From: Harmonia axyridis
Taxonomy: Eukaryota > Arthropoda > Insecta > Coleoptera > Coccinellidae
Assembly: GCF_914767665.1 (NCBI RefSeq)
Contig: NC_059503.1
Location: forward strand, 58,856,352 to 58,920,351
DNA length: 64,000 bases
Direction: 5' to 3'
Shown: piece by piece, positions 24,680 through 36,300 of the stretch
Position numbering within the stretch: the first letter of the stretch is position 1
How the letters are laid out: every line of letters starts with the position of its first letter
Translations under genes and position numbers: made by a program
The notes under the pieces: model-generated
Seen by the model: the letters and a program-made list of their open reading frames with translations, nothing else
Database searches by the model: none
What the model was told of the DNA's origin: nothing

Positions 24680-25855
24680 TTTTGGAAAAACATAGATAGT
24701 ATAGCAAGGAGTAAATTATTGAAAATTAGAGAAAAAAACGGAAGGTATACAATTTTTTTTCAATAAATTTGTTAATAATGTGTTTGTCCACCGGGATTAT
24801 CAATACTCCCCAACGCGTCTCGACATTGATGCAATAAGATGGTCTATTTCTTTTTGAGAGATATTATCCCAAGCTACCTGTACTTCATGTCTCAGAGCCA
24901 CCAAAGTCCGTGGGACCTGGGGTAAATTTCTAAGCCTTGATGTCTCAAACAAGCTCTAAGGGCGAAAGATCGGGAGATCTGGGTGGCCATGGCAAAATAT
25001 TAACATGAGTCGCTTCGAAAAAGTGTAAACTAACACTGGCAACATTAGGTCAAGCATTATCTTGCTTGCTGAATATTGGATTCTCGAGCAGGTTAAGGTA
25101 TAGAAGAACATATGGCTCTACTATTTCTTGAAAGTAACGCAGCGCTGTCATGTTACCTCGAATAAAGACTAAAGGTGACCTACTTGCACGTGCAATAGCA
25201 CCCCATACCATAACGTCTACTGTCCAGTGTACATGAGGTTCAACATCAAACTGAGATTCACGCCTTTCTCCCCGACGTCGTCTAACCTATCTTCGGCCAT
25301 CATGTGCATCCAAGGAGAATCGGGATTCAGAAAAGACGACCTGATGGCCTTACACTTTCCAATGTTGACGTTCTCTGTACCACTGAAATCGTTGCCGGCC
25401 ATGCTCAACCGTCCGAGGACACACAAGATGGGATCGATATTGCTGCAGTTCAATCCGGTGCTCTTCTTCGATTTTGGGCATCATCAAACCACGCTTGACA
25501 ACATCTCATAACAGTATTTGGATTTCTGTTCCTACGGTTATCGATTTTTCCTCTTTCAAATTCACTAAGCGGGCGATAAATTCCGCGTACACGTGCTCTA
25601 GGCGTTTTAACAACAACTAAACATCGACTCTGTATCTCCTCAAACAGCTCGTTTATTGTAAAATTCAAAAAACTTTCAAAAAACGACTACAATATTCAAG
25701 TAACAAAAATTGTTTACATGACAAAACATTCACAATTTTTCTCTCCAAATTCAATCATTTACTCTTTGGTAGACTATCTATGTTTCACCAAAAAAAATTC
25801 AAAATTTGAACAGCTCTTCTGAATGTTGCAGTTTCTTTGTCAGTTAGTATATATC
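24680..25855 (-). mobile_element. Tc1-like transposon copy, one end lost, transposase broken
   Basis: Second copy of the element at 3,910-5,361, on the minus strand. The right end (gacaaagaaactgcaac in minus sense) is present, but the left outer inverted repeat is missing. Minus-strand remnants include RARVRGIYRPLSEFERGKID near 25,590 and the DDE region near 24,950-25,080. Multiple breaks. Confidence 0.8.
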
Positions 25856-26287
25856 TATGAATGACTTCCGATTATTGAACTAGATTGTGAAAAAAAAATT
25901 AAATTGAATCTCAAGATAGGAACACTAGCCAAAAAACGAATGAACTCGCGAAAGGATGAAACAGAATAATGTTTCATGTTTCTAGAAGCGATGACAAGTA
26001 GGAAACAGCACCTGTAATTCAATGTAGTGTCCGCACTAATCCAACTACATTCAACCACAATTATTGTCAACAATGAGTGAACAAATCAACATCCTTTCAC
26101 ATTGAAATCACACACACACATCCGGAATATTTTATATAATTAAAAAAAAAAATTCCGCAAATTTAAAGCTTCCATGAATATTGCACGTCATCCATTAAAT
26201 AGGTTGCATTTTATCTGAACAATCTTATATAATTCATGTGATTATTTTTGTACCGCAGATGATTGGTTAGTTTTGAATTTCCAGCGA

Positions 26288-26294
26288 TATAAAA
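26288..26294 (+). promoter_or_regulatory. TATA box of the downstream OBP gene
   Basis: TATAAAA 62 nt before the ATG at 26,357, with an initiator-like tacgtaattcaac about 30 nt downstream. Confidence 0.55.
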
Positions 26295-26356
26295 GTTGAT
26301 TTGAATTTGATTTTCATACGTAATTCAACTAACATAACTCCCCACTGACAGCCAAA

Positions 26357-29300
26357 ATGAATTCAAAATTTGTGATGATTTTTATTCTTTCAGCGATATG
26401 TGTTTTATCGGTGAAAAGTGAGGTGAGTATTGAGTAATTCTAAGACTACAAAATCGTGGCCACCTTTCAAATTCAATACATTATCAAGGGTTATACCACG
26501 AGTGCTTAAAATTTCATCGGTAATTTTTTCTTTACCATGAAAACTTGTTTCTTTAGCGAAAATATGAAAACAAACAGATTCATAAAATTCAAATGATTTT
26601 AACTAAATTCGGTTTGTTTGAAAGTTTTTGTCTACAATTGATAAATAAGTTTGAATGAAGATAATAAAAAATTATTTGATAAAATTTGAAGAACGAGTTG
26701 TATTTGGGAAGATTATTTCTTTCAACAGTTCAAAAGAATTTTGCTTTATGTTTTCATTTTTGTACTGAATCGATTCGTGTTCATTTTTCAATAAAACTCT
26801 AGGAGTTTTAAGCTGGTTAAAATGGCAAATCCAAAGTAAAATTATAAAGTTTCAATGCAAACAAGATATTTTCGGTAAAAAAGCAGTTTTATCATTAGAA
26901 TGATTGGCTAGAATAATGCATTGCTATTAGTTAAAACCACCAATTTGTTTTTCCACATAAACTTTTTCATTCAGCAAAAATATGAGAACAAAGCGATTGA
27001 TCAAATCCTGAATCCGCTAGAATGTTTGATTTTTTTCTGAATTCGGTTTGTTTGAATGTTTTTGCCTCAAATAAACAAGTTTGAGTGATGAAAATGAAGA
27101 ATTATCTGATAAAATTTGATGAACGAAGATTTTTTCTCAACAATTTCAAAGGAATTTTGTTTATTTTTTCATTTTTGCACTGAATCGATTTGTGTTCATT
27201 TTTCAATAAACCTCGAAGCACTTTGAGCTGTCAATAATGACAAATTCCATAGAGTAATAAACATAGATAGAGAAAGTATACGCAATTTTCACATGTACCC
27301 AACATGGTAAGATTACGTTGTCGGATTGTTATATATTTACAAATTCACAATTTTACTATAATATGTATATTATATTGAATGAAATATATTTATTTGAGTG
27401 ATTCCCAAATAAATATGCAAATTTGAATATTTGGAATCCGAAATTTTTCCTAATTGTCGAATTTATAGTAGGTATGCAGAATATTCATTATTTTCTGAAT
27501 CTACATTCTTATATCCAAAGTTTAGCGTTAGGGGTGAAACAGTGAAGCGACTGTTTCAGGCGCCTCTGTTCGAGGGGCGGCAATTTAGCCTAGTTTGTGG
27601 CCGCCTTTTCATATTTCTAAAAAAATATAGTCTTAATATATAGTTCTTAAACACAAAATGAAGTTGGTCCGCTCCGCTGCGTTTATCAACATTTTCCCTG
27701 CAATAAAAATCTTAAAACCGTCTTCACTAAGCCGCCTGTTCAATAAATAACACATGGCAACCCAACCAATATAAGCATCATTGCCTATTACCCTAATTGA
27801 AAGAGGGATGAAATGTATTTCACAAAGACGAAAAACAACACTATTTCACTTTCGATTTATGTGGAAGTTGTTTACGCATTCAACATATTGAAAATTCCAA
27901 CGATTTTGCATTCGAAACTAGTTACTGTTGAATGCCAAATGTTTTCAGAGGAATATATGTTTTTAATCCCATTTAGTTTTCGAAGCTTTGCATGCCCTAC
28001 CGCCCTTTGTATCTTGTATTGGTAATAGGTAAACTTTTATCGATCCTGTCTTGTGAATGTGAAAATCAGATTTATTACTTATGCATTGTTCATCGGCGTC
28101 GAAGAAATCCAGGACTAAAGATATAAACAGTAAGGCCCAGTTTCACCAAATGCTTTAATCTTGACTTAGCTCTTAAGTGAGGCCTTAGATCACGATTAAT
28201 GTAATGTAGCGTTTCACCACACTCCAAAGCGCCATTTAATCGACCAATCGCGATTTAGCACTAATCGGCCATTTTTGGAGGATTATAACCTTTCAAGTTG
28301 AGATTAATAATTATTTATCAGTATGGAACTCTTGTCTATGTAATGATTTTTCCGGAAATTCCTAATTTTTGGGTCAATTTTATCGAAATATGACTATATG
28401 TATAGGCTCAATATTTCCCATTCAAAATACACATAAACTTTGTTTTTGTGTTTTATGACATTTATTGCAAAGAATAATTTATTGATATGTTTGATTGAAA
28501 TATTATTTAAGAAGCAGTTAAACTTGTTAATAAAAATAAATAAGTTAATAAATTACTTATATAGTTTTTTTTCCAGACTGTGTGGTTTTGTGAAATGGGA
28601 TCATTTCTTTTTAACTTCTGCAAGTTTCCGACATTTCGAAGCACATCACTCGACATTTTCGGCAAAAATTAACTTTGTTTTTTGTTTACAAGATGACAAA
28701 TGATTTGAAATGTTATGAGTTATGAATGAATGACACCTGACACCTAGCGCCAATGGTGGTCATCACTGCTTATACGATACAGAACACTATATAACTTTTT
28801 GTTCACAACGTTGCCAAATGGTTTGACTATTTAATCGCGATTTGGTTAATCGCGATCATCTTCGGACGGGTTGATGCATGGTGAAACAGAAAACACTGTT
28901 AAGCCTGCTTTAGTTACAAGCGGAGTTTAATCAATCTGGGATCAAGTGCTGTTTGGTGAAACTGGGCCTAACAGACCAACGCAGAGTGGGAGCGATGAGT
29001 TGATACTTCTTCAGCAAGGGCGCCAAAAAATTCTTTGCTTCAGACGCCAAAATTGCTTGCTCCGGCAATTTTTTCGGGGAAGTGTATATGATTCCGTCAG
29101 GTGCCCAGCTTGAATTAACAATAAATTTGGATAATTAATATCTACATATTTACACTGGTTCTTTTTTGTCACTTCTGCCATACTCGCATATGAAAAATTT
29201 ATGAAAAATATCCTTTTGAGAATAAGAACACAAAATGAATACCTATACGTCATAAAAATAAATAGAAAACATACACAATTTTCGATAAGAGATTCATTAG

Positions 29301-29697
29301 TTGAAAATTAACATTTAAGAGAGAAATTCGAAATTTATGTCAACCAGATTTTTATTCACAGGAAGGAAAAATGTGTCCTTTCCTTGCTGCTTGTTTGAAA
29401 GAAACGGACGGAAAGGTAAAACCAGAAGATTTGAAAGCACTGAAGGATGCCACATTAGAAAACCTAGACGACATATCAGAGGATGTTTTGTGCGTTTCAA
29501 AATGCGCACTGGAAAAGAGAAAAGTGCTCGTGGATGACAAAATTGATGTAGACAAAATGATGACGGACAAGATGCTGATGGAAAATATCCTTAAGAAGGA
29601 AGACTTCAGCGAATGCTTGAAGAAAATTGATGCTATAAAGCAATGTGGAGATATAAAAGAATTCATGAAATGTAAAATTTTATTCACTAAAGACTAA
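26357..29697 (+). CDS. Odorant-binding protein (six-cysteine), two exons
   Basis: Exons are 26357-26422 and 29362-29697 (donor gtgagt, acceptor tttattcacag, phase 0), giving 133 residues. Exon 1 is a signal peptide (MNSKFVMIFILSAICVLSVKS). Exon 2 carries the classic cysteines (AAC, LCVSKC, SEC, QC, KC; C2-X3-C3 and C5-X8-C6) plus one extra cysteine right after the start of the mature protein (KMCPF), which makes seven and could allow a dimer or an unpaired thiol. It ends seven residues after C6 (ILFTKD). The 2.9 kb intron holds a local duplication and a Harbinger MITE. Confidence 0.9.
26530..27235 (+). repeat. Local direct duplication in the OBP intron
   Basis: About 26,530-26,825 and 26,950-27,235 share aattcggtttgtttgaa, ctgaatcgat and gtgttcatttttcaataaa in the same order, with divergence. 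Non-coding. Confidence 0.6.
28134..28968. mobile_element. PIF/Harbinger-type MITE
   Basis: Ends ggcccagtttcacca and tggtgaaactgggcc are perfect inverted repeats, flanked by TAA at 28,131-28,133 and 28,969-28,971. A 3 bp TWA duplication with a GGCC-start terminal repeat is characteristic of PIF/Harbinger. No transposase lies in its 835 bp. It sits in the OBP intron. Confidence 0.85.
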
Positions 29698-29959
29698 TGA
29701 TTATAAAGCAATACATTTTTCTTTTGATCAGCCGAGTTTTTTCTAATCGAAGTTTTGATTAACCAAATGTTACGAAAGAGTAGAAATATTTGTAGAGTTT
29801 TCTAATTTGCTATTTTCAAATAAGAGATAGTGAAAAATTCAATGATAGGTATTCTATAAAGTTTGGGAGAACAAACTGAAGTAAGTATTAAATAGTAATT
29901 AGGATAAGTAGATTAGTAAGAGAACACAGATGTCTCTGAATTCAAAATTTTCACCGCCA

Positions 29960-30500
29960 AAACACATGTCCACAAATCCTTGTAAGATCCTTTACTAAAA
30001 GATTATTCCAATGGAAGTCTTCATCCTGATATTAGAAAAAACTTTATCTTTGACTGTGGAGCATGGGCATTAAGACCTTATCCATCACGTGGCCTCAAAG
30101 ATAAAAGTCTAAAGGTGTTAGATCCCAAAATTTCGATGGCCAAATGTGATCACCTCTTCTAGAAATATCAAGGCCAGGAAACATTACTCGCAAAATTTCG
30201 ATTGTTTCGTTGCTTTATGTGGCTGTCTGGTAGAAAATAATCTTCGTCCATATCAATTAAGCCCATAAAAATTCATTCATCAAAGGAATCAGAAAACCTG
30301 AGTTTTTCGTCTACAATACGAGCTACAGCAGCAATATTCTCAGTTGGTCATGAGCGATGCACACGGTATTGATTCTTCGCATCATTTACTTAATATTTTC
30401 ACCATTTTTACCATTGTCGGCCGAGAATGTGCTGCACGACGATCTAAAAAGGTTCTAATTTTGGGAAATATGTCAGCAAAATTTTCAAAATTTTTTTTCT
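29960..30500 (-). mobile_element. Decayed mariner-type transposase fragment
   Basis: Minus-strand remnants parallel the mariner-type copies at 34,651 and 44,207 (for example aaaggtgttagatcccaaaatttcgatgg at about 30,110). There is no intact frame. The rest of 29,700-32,440 is AT-rich DNA with no recognised gene. Confidence 0.4.
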
Positions 30501-32441
30501 GAATTTTAAAAATTTCAATGAATTGTTGAAGCGTGTATTTCTATCTTCAATAATGGCGTAGTTTTCACTTATCGAATGTCAAAAGATAACAGATTCAAAA
30601 ATGAAATCTCTTATTGGAAATTGTGTGAAATTTGCGAGATTTCATGTTTATCGAGTTAACAGAACCAAAGAAAATTTTAGAAAAATATAAAAAAAAATAT
30701 TCAATATATCATTGACAACAACATTCCAGCGGGATGAAAATTACATTCAAATGTAGAATTATCTTGCAAAATTTCATTCCAATGGCGTTTCGACAAATAT
30801 AGAAAATTCAATTAGCTCAAGCAATGTTTGCGCTTTTAATCCACTAAATCATATTTTTTAATATGAAGATAGTTTTCCCCTTATTCTACTGACAAATTTC
30901 CATAAAAAATCTTCACTTTGAATTCACTTCCAAATAATTTCTTAGCCTCTAGATGATTCTATCTAATTTTTATTTTCAGTCCCTACTTCATTATTTTCTT
31001 CCATTTACTCATTCTCGTCATTTCGAGCCTTTTATAATTTTTTTTGAGGTTTGAAGAAACATTTCAAAAAAATAAGTGGAGTCGAGATATTGCCTCTACT
31101 CACAACGCCTATTTTTAAAATTCCCCTTCATCTACATCTACAAAAGTGTTAGATGAAATCAATGATTTGAAAAAAAATTACCAGGAAGAATTGATAAGAA
31201 GAATTTCGAAGGAAAAAATAAAATGTTCGTTGTCTGCAATAAGAATAATATTTCTTATTAAAAAATTTTGAAAATTGTAGGATACGCACTCTCCTTTCCA
31301 AAAACAAATGTAGCAACAGAAAGTGTTTTTTCTTGTATCAATGAATATAAGAAACTAAAAAAATAAGTTGAACATTAAAACTTCAAAATCTAAATACTAT
31401 GAAAAAAGTATAGTTTCACGACATTTTATTAATAAATTTTTTGAATTTAATCGGAATTCAAATTGTATAAGTAATAAGTGTTACCGTAAAAGAAAATCAT
31501 ATTGCTTTTATGGAAAAATTAATTTCATCAAAAATCATAGTATTCAATTTATAGATTTTTACATATATTTTTAAAGTGTATCTTCAGAAACAAGTATACA
31601 ATAAATAAAAAATAATATAATTTCCTCTAATTTTTTTATGTTGTGGCAATTATTTCGCCAACACTGTTGTTTCACTAGGTTACATTTTGACTTCAAAACA
31701 TTAGTGGAAATTTTCTTGCTTTATCATTCCTATAATGAATTTCCATCAAATAAAGATGGAATCCCTCAAACAAAATATATTTTTATAAATAACTTTCATA
31801 ACTAAATTATAATTCCCATTTTATCCCATTTGTCCCGTTTTGTATCAATGAAAATGTGCTCACTTTAGAACTATAGTATCTAGTATCGTATGAAATTATT
31901 CATTTGGCTCTAAAGCAAGTAGAATCATACCATAAATTAGGTTCCTATAATTTTACTATTGAAGAAACCTAAAATAAAAATGGTTAGATTTCGTTAGGTC
32001 TCCATTCTATTCTATCAATTTTGTATTTGTGTCAATTTAATTTAGAATATTCATATTCAGCAGTGAAAATCACTTTTTGACATTTTAAACAGTACTTGAA
32101 CAGTTTTAAAAAGCTTTAGCTTCCTAATGAAAAAATATAATAAGAGTTGAAGTTAAAGAGCATCTTCAATAAATTATATAAGTAGGTACAACAGAGTAGT
32201 CGAGTAAAAATTTTAAATTCGATGCTATTTATTCATTGCAATAAGATACTCGAAAATAATACATTCGACTCGCTTCAAATTTTCAAATCCTGTCTACCTC
32301 AACAAATAACATATGATATTTGCTTTCAATTTGGCGTAATTCGTTTGAAGAGAACCCTCTAACTAAATGTGCTTCTTTAACTTTTTGGGGATCAGAATAA
32401 AAGACTCATACCAAAACATAAATATTGTTTTTTCATTTCAG
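30501..32441. other. AT-rich stretch upstream of an OBP exon
   Basis: I searched for a signal-peptide exon ending in a gt(a/g)(a/t)g donor and found none that was convincing. No other genes are recognised. Confidence 0.4.
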
Positions 32442-32762
32442 CATTCAGTTAATCATAGGAAAGACTTCGAATATTGCTCGCAACACTATGGTATCAGTAT
32501 GGAGGATGTATATGACTTCATGGAGGTGGAAAAGCCTATGAAAGAGATCAATAATCGATTCTCATGTTTTTTCAAATGCTTATTAGAGAAGAAATTATTA
32601 TTGAAGAGGGATGGGACAGTAGTAATTGAAAAATTTGAACAGGTTTATCTATTTTTATGGATGAAAGATGAAGAACTATTGAAATGCATAGCAGAAATCA
32701 AACATGTTTCAACTTGTGAAGATGCTTCGAAAATTGCGATTTGCATAAGGAAGGAACTTTAA
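32442..32762 (+). CDS. Odorant-binding protein domain exon, first exon not found
   Basis: Acceptor tttcatttcag precedes 32442. The phase-0 exon encodes 106 residues with six cysteines (EYC, SCFFKC, LKC, STC, AIC; C2-X3-C3 and C5-X8-C6), ending IRKEL-stop. AATAAA follows at about 32,770. Like the other OBP genes here it needs an upstream signal-peptide exon, but none was recognised between 29,700 and 32,440. It may use a diverged first exon, share the leader at 26,357 by alternative splicing, or be a fragment. In-frame sequence can be read upstream to an ATG at 32,367, but that would cross the splice acceptor and lacks a typical leader. Confidence 0.75.
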   Translation, partial: HSVNHRKDFEYCSQHYGISMEDVYDFMEVEKPMKEINNRFSCFFKCLLEKKLLLKRDGTVVIEKFEQVYLFLWMKDEELLKCIAEIKHVSTCEDASKIAICIRKEL

Positions 32763-33327
32763 AACAAACAAATAAATTTTAGACTTTATAAATGTCAACA
32801 AATATTTCAATAGTTCCCTTATTTCAATATGATAGTATGTATTAATAATTATAAAATTTATCATCATTATCATACGATTTTCAATTTTATTATTGTAACC
32901 TCAATTTCAGAATTGAAGAAAATAAAACAAAATGATTTTCACAATTTCAAAATTCCTTCCTTAATTGAAATTAATTGTTATTTTTGTTACCATTGGTACC
33001 ATTGTTACGATCATTCTTAATTGGTTGTATTGAAAATATGTAGAAAGTCCATTTTCATATTAATTCCATTAATTAAATTATAAAATAAGTATTATTTTAT
33101 TTAGCGTAATTCAATTCCATAGTTATCGTTATTATTAAGAAAAAGAAATGCGAATGGAAATTTTATACATTTCTTCTCCCACCTATCCAATAACTTCCTT
33201 CATCGAGTTTTTTGTAATGTAAGTCATTCTTCATCGCATGTTTCAATCGAACATCTGTTTACGTTTCAGGTCTGAAGAACGTATGATATGAGAAATAATA
33301 ATTTTGTTCGACACAAAAATATTTAAA

Positions 33328-36300
33328 ATGTCTGCAAATGCAAACAGTTTCTGTCAACATATCACCATAGCTGTTCTTCCACCTACATGTTTTTCACCTA
33401 ATTGTAGTAAAAGTGTAAATAGTACAGAACACCAAGACGATGTCTTCAGTGAAAAGTAAGCAGTGCTGAAAAGAAGAAATAAAATATAGAGTTTGGATGG
33501 ATTTACCTATTGGATGCATATGCATTTCGATTTAGTTTGTTTTACATTTGCAACTGGAGTCAATTTTCTTTATTAATGAGACCTTTATCTGCAGATCTGA
33601 AAAATCCGTGATACATAGAAAGTGTAAATTCAACCTCAACTTCAGCTCCTTCAAATACTTCATCTATTTTTGCATGTGGTTGGGATGCTGCATTTTGTTG
33701 ACGTCCTCAAGGGAAAGCTTTCATCCCATACATCAGCTGAGTATACAGAAAGATATTACCACAGGTAAAAAAATTGACCTTTTTATAAAATTAAACAATC
33801 TTCTTTTTGTCTTCGACAGAATACATCGTCAACAATTCTCCCAAGGATGGAAGAATAAAGGTGGTTCTTGGAGGTGCTTTTCTTCCAGCTTATTATGCTA
33901 ATTTGTCGACACGATGGGTTAATGTTCATTTACAGATGATAGAAACTGTGGGTTGTCCAATGCAAGACACTGTCCTTACATCTTCTAAAGTCAAGAAAAT
34001 AGAGGTGAGCCATAATAACCAAGTACTGGGTGTTTTTTAGGTGCCTGAAAAGTTTCAATAGTTGTTGTCTATGGTTTGACAGTTGAGAATATTAAACTGT
34101 GTTGACATTTCTGTTCAGTAAGGTTTGGCAATTCATCATGAATCGTTTAACGCGAAAACAACGCTTCTAAATTGTGCAAATTTACTTTGAAAAATAAATC
34201 TATTCTGGAAGTTCATAGAGCACTTTACGATCAACATAATCGACCTACTGAGTAGGAAATTCTTGGAGTCATTGTTCGTTTTCGTTCTAATTTTATTGTT
34301 CACGATTCAAAACCATCAATAAGACAGAGAAATGTGCGTACCTAAGAGAATATTGCTGCCGTACTGCGAAGGGTTGAAGATGACTGAAATGTTTAAGACT
34401 TGTTAGTTTTTTGGGGCTTTATTAATTTATTGGTTTATGCTACAAACCACCAACTCCTGCAGCATTGGAAGCCAATATTCAAGCCACCCTACGCTACGGT
34501 CAAATTTATTGGAGAAAGTAGTGAAAAATTGGACTGATCGAGTGAACTATGTCACTCGTAGCTGCGGCAAACATTTGTCTGATATCATATTCAAAAACTT
34601 AATGCCATAAAATAATCTACCAGATAATAAAAATAAAAAATGCATCCCAAGGGTGCTTTTTTTAGAGCTATAGAACTTTAAATTGCAATAAAACAACGAT
34701 GGATTATTCGATTGACATGAATTTTATTTATCCGCAAGATAATCTTGTGGCATTACATTTTAAATATGATTTCTAGCATATGATGGCCACGGCTGGCTCG
34801 GATGTACTCCAATCTGGACGTCCAATTTCCGATGACTTTTTCCAACATTTGTGGCCGTATATCGGCAATAACACGGCGAATGTTGTCTTCCAAATAGTCA
34901 AGGGTTTGTGGTTTATCCGCATAGAACAATGACTTTACATAGCCCCAAAGAAAGTAGTCTAGCGGTGTTAAATCACAAGATCTTGGAGGCCAATTCACAG
35001 GTCCAAAACGTGAAATTAGGCGGTCACCAAACGTGTCTTTCAATAAATCGATTGTGGCACGAGCTGTGTGACATGTTGCGCCGTCTTGTTGGAACCACAG
35101 CTCCTGGACATCATGGTTGTTCAATTCAGGAATGAAAAAGTTAGTAATCATGGCTCTTTACCGATCACCATTGACTGTAACGTTCTGGCCATCATCGTTT
35201 TTGAAGAAGTACGGACCAATGATTCCTCCAGCCCATAAAGCGCACCAAAAAGTCAGTTTTTCTGGATGTAGCGGTGTTTCGACATACACTTGAGGATTAG
35301 CTTCACTCCAAATGCGGCAGTTTTGTTTGTTGACGTAGCCATTCAACCAGAAGTGCGCTTCATCGCTAAACAAAATAAAATGGACGTAGTGCGAGATACG
35401 AATTCCGCACAGATCCATTATTTTCGAAATAAAATTGCACTATTTGCAAGCGTTGTTCAGGCGTGAGTCTATTCATGATGAATTGCCAAACCAAACTGAG
35501 AATAAATTACTTGACAGCTGTTAAATCGGTCGCCATCTTTAACAGTAATGCCAACTTAAAGTTATACACCTCGAAAAAAACACCCGTTATTTATCCTGTA
35601 TTGTTATTAAAAGTTCTCAAGCTTTAATAAACACCTCAAAGCGACTGAATGTTTTGAATGCTCATAAGATTTTTAGTGAAACCAACGAATAGAACTTGTT
35701 TTACTTTTGCAGAACGTCACCCAGGTTTGGAAAATTCCGACAGTAACAGAAAGTCTAATTGGTATTGTTCCTGAAATATCTACTAAAAGAGTATTTGTGT
35801 TGAACGAAACCAGCATAGTCAAAGCAAAAAACTACTTGCTGCAGATCTGTTTGGGAACAAATCTGAATGTAAATTTACCGATTTCCCTGGGTTATGATAC
35901 TGAACCCATCGATCCCGATGCCGGAGTTGTATATGCTGGATTGGTACTCATTGGATTGTATGTGGTTATAATATTCGAAGTGAGTATTCATTTCTTAAAA
36001 ACATAATATTGATTCCAATCGACTTCATAACATCAGTTTTTAATATTGTTTAGTTTCCACGGGTCTGGTGAGGTGATAAACATGAAAACTAGTGGCGGAT
36101 TTACAGATTTGCCGCCTGTAAATTGGACTTTTGCCGCTTCTGAATTTTGATACCATAGTTCACAATCATATCAATTACATTTTCTATAAATAAAATTTTA
36201 ACTTTATGGTTTGTGCTCCATCATTTTTGCTAAATATTTCAACTTTTCTCCTATTTTTGAAATTCGTACTTTGTGTGTGTGTATATTATTATTATCATTA

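Larger units (their letters stand above)
9990..24700 (+). repeat. Tandem segmental duplication containing the two double-OBP genes
   Basis: Segments correspond in the same order: about 10,000-10,270 with 16,130-16,430; 11,230-12,470 with 17,460-18,672; 12,700-13,260 with 19,740-20,330; 13,500-14,520 with 20,645-21,712; 14,520-15,970 with 22,735-24,660. Unit A is about 6.1 kb and unit B about 8.6 kb. The size gap comes from insertions private to B (a mariner relic in intron 1, a solo LTR and a local duplication). Both units share one mariner insertion between the OBP-domain exons, so the mariner predates the duplication. Confidence 0.85.

Noticed and set aside
29337..29537. Short alternative frame over the OBP exon at 29,362
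   Set aside because: Shadow frame; the OBP frame carries all six cysteines.
32367..32441. ATG-initiated upstream extension of the last OBP exon
   Set aside because: The peptide is not a convincing signal sequence and the segment ends in a strong splice acceptor.
33548..33901. A single uninterrupted 117-codon frame near the P gene start
   Set aside because: It reads through a gtaaaa donor; splicing 33,764 to 33,820 gives the conserved P-protein frame instead.
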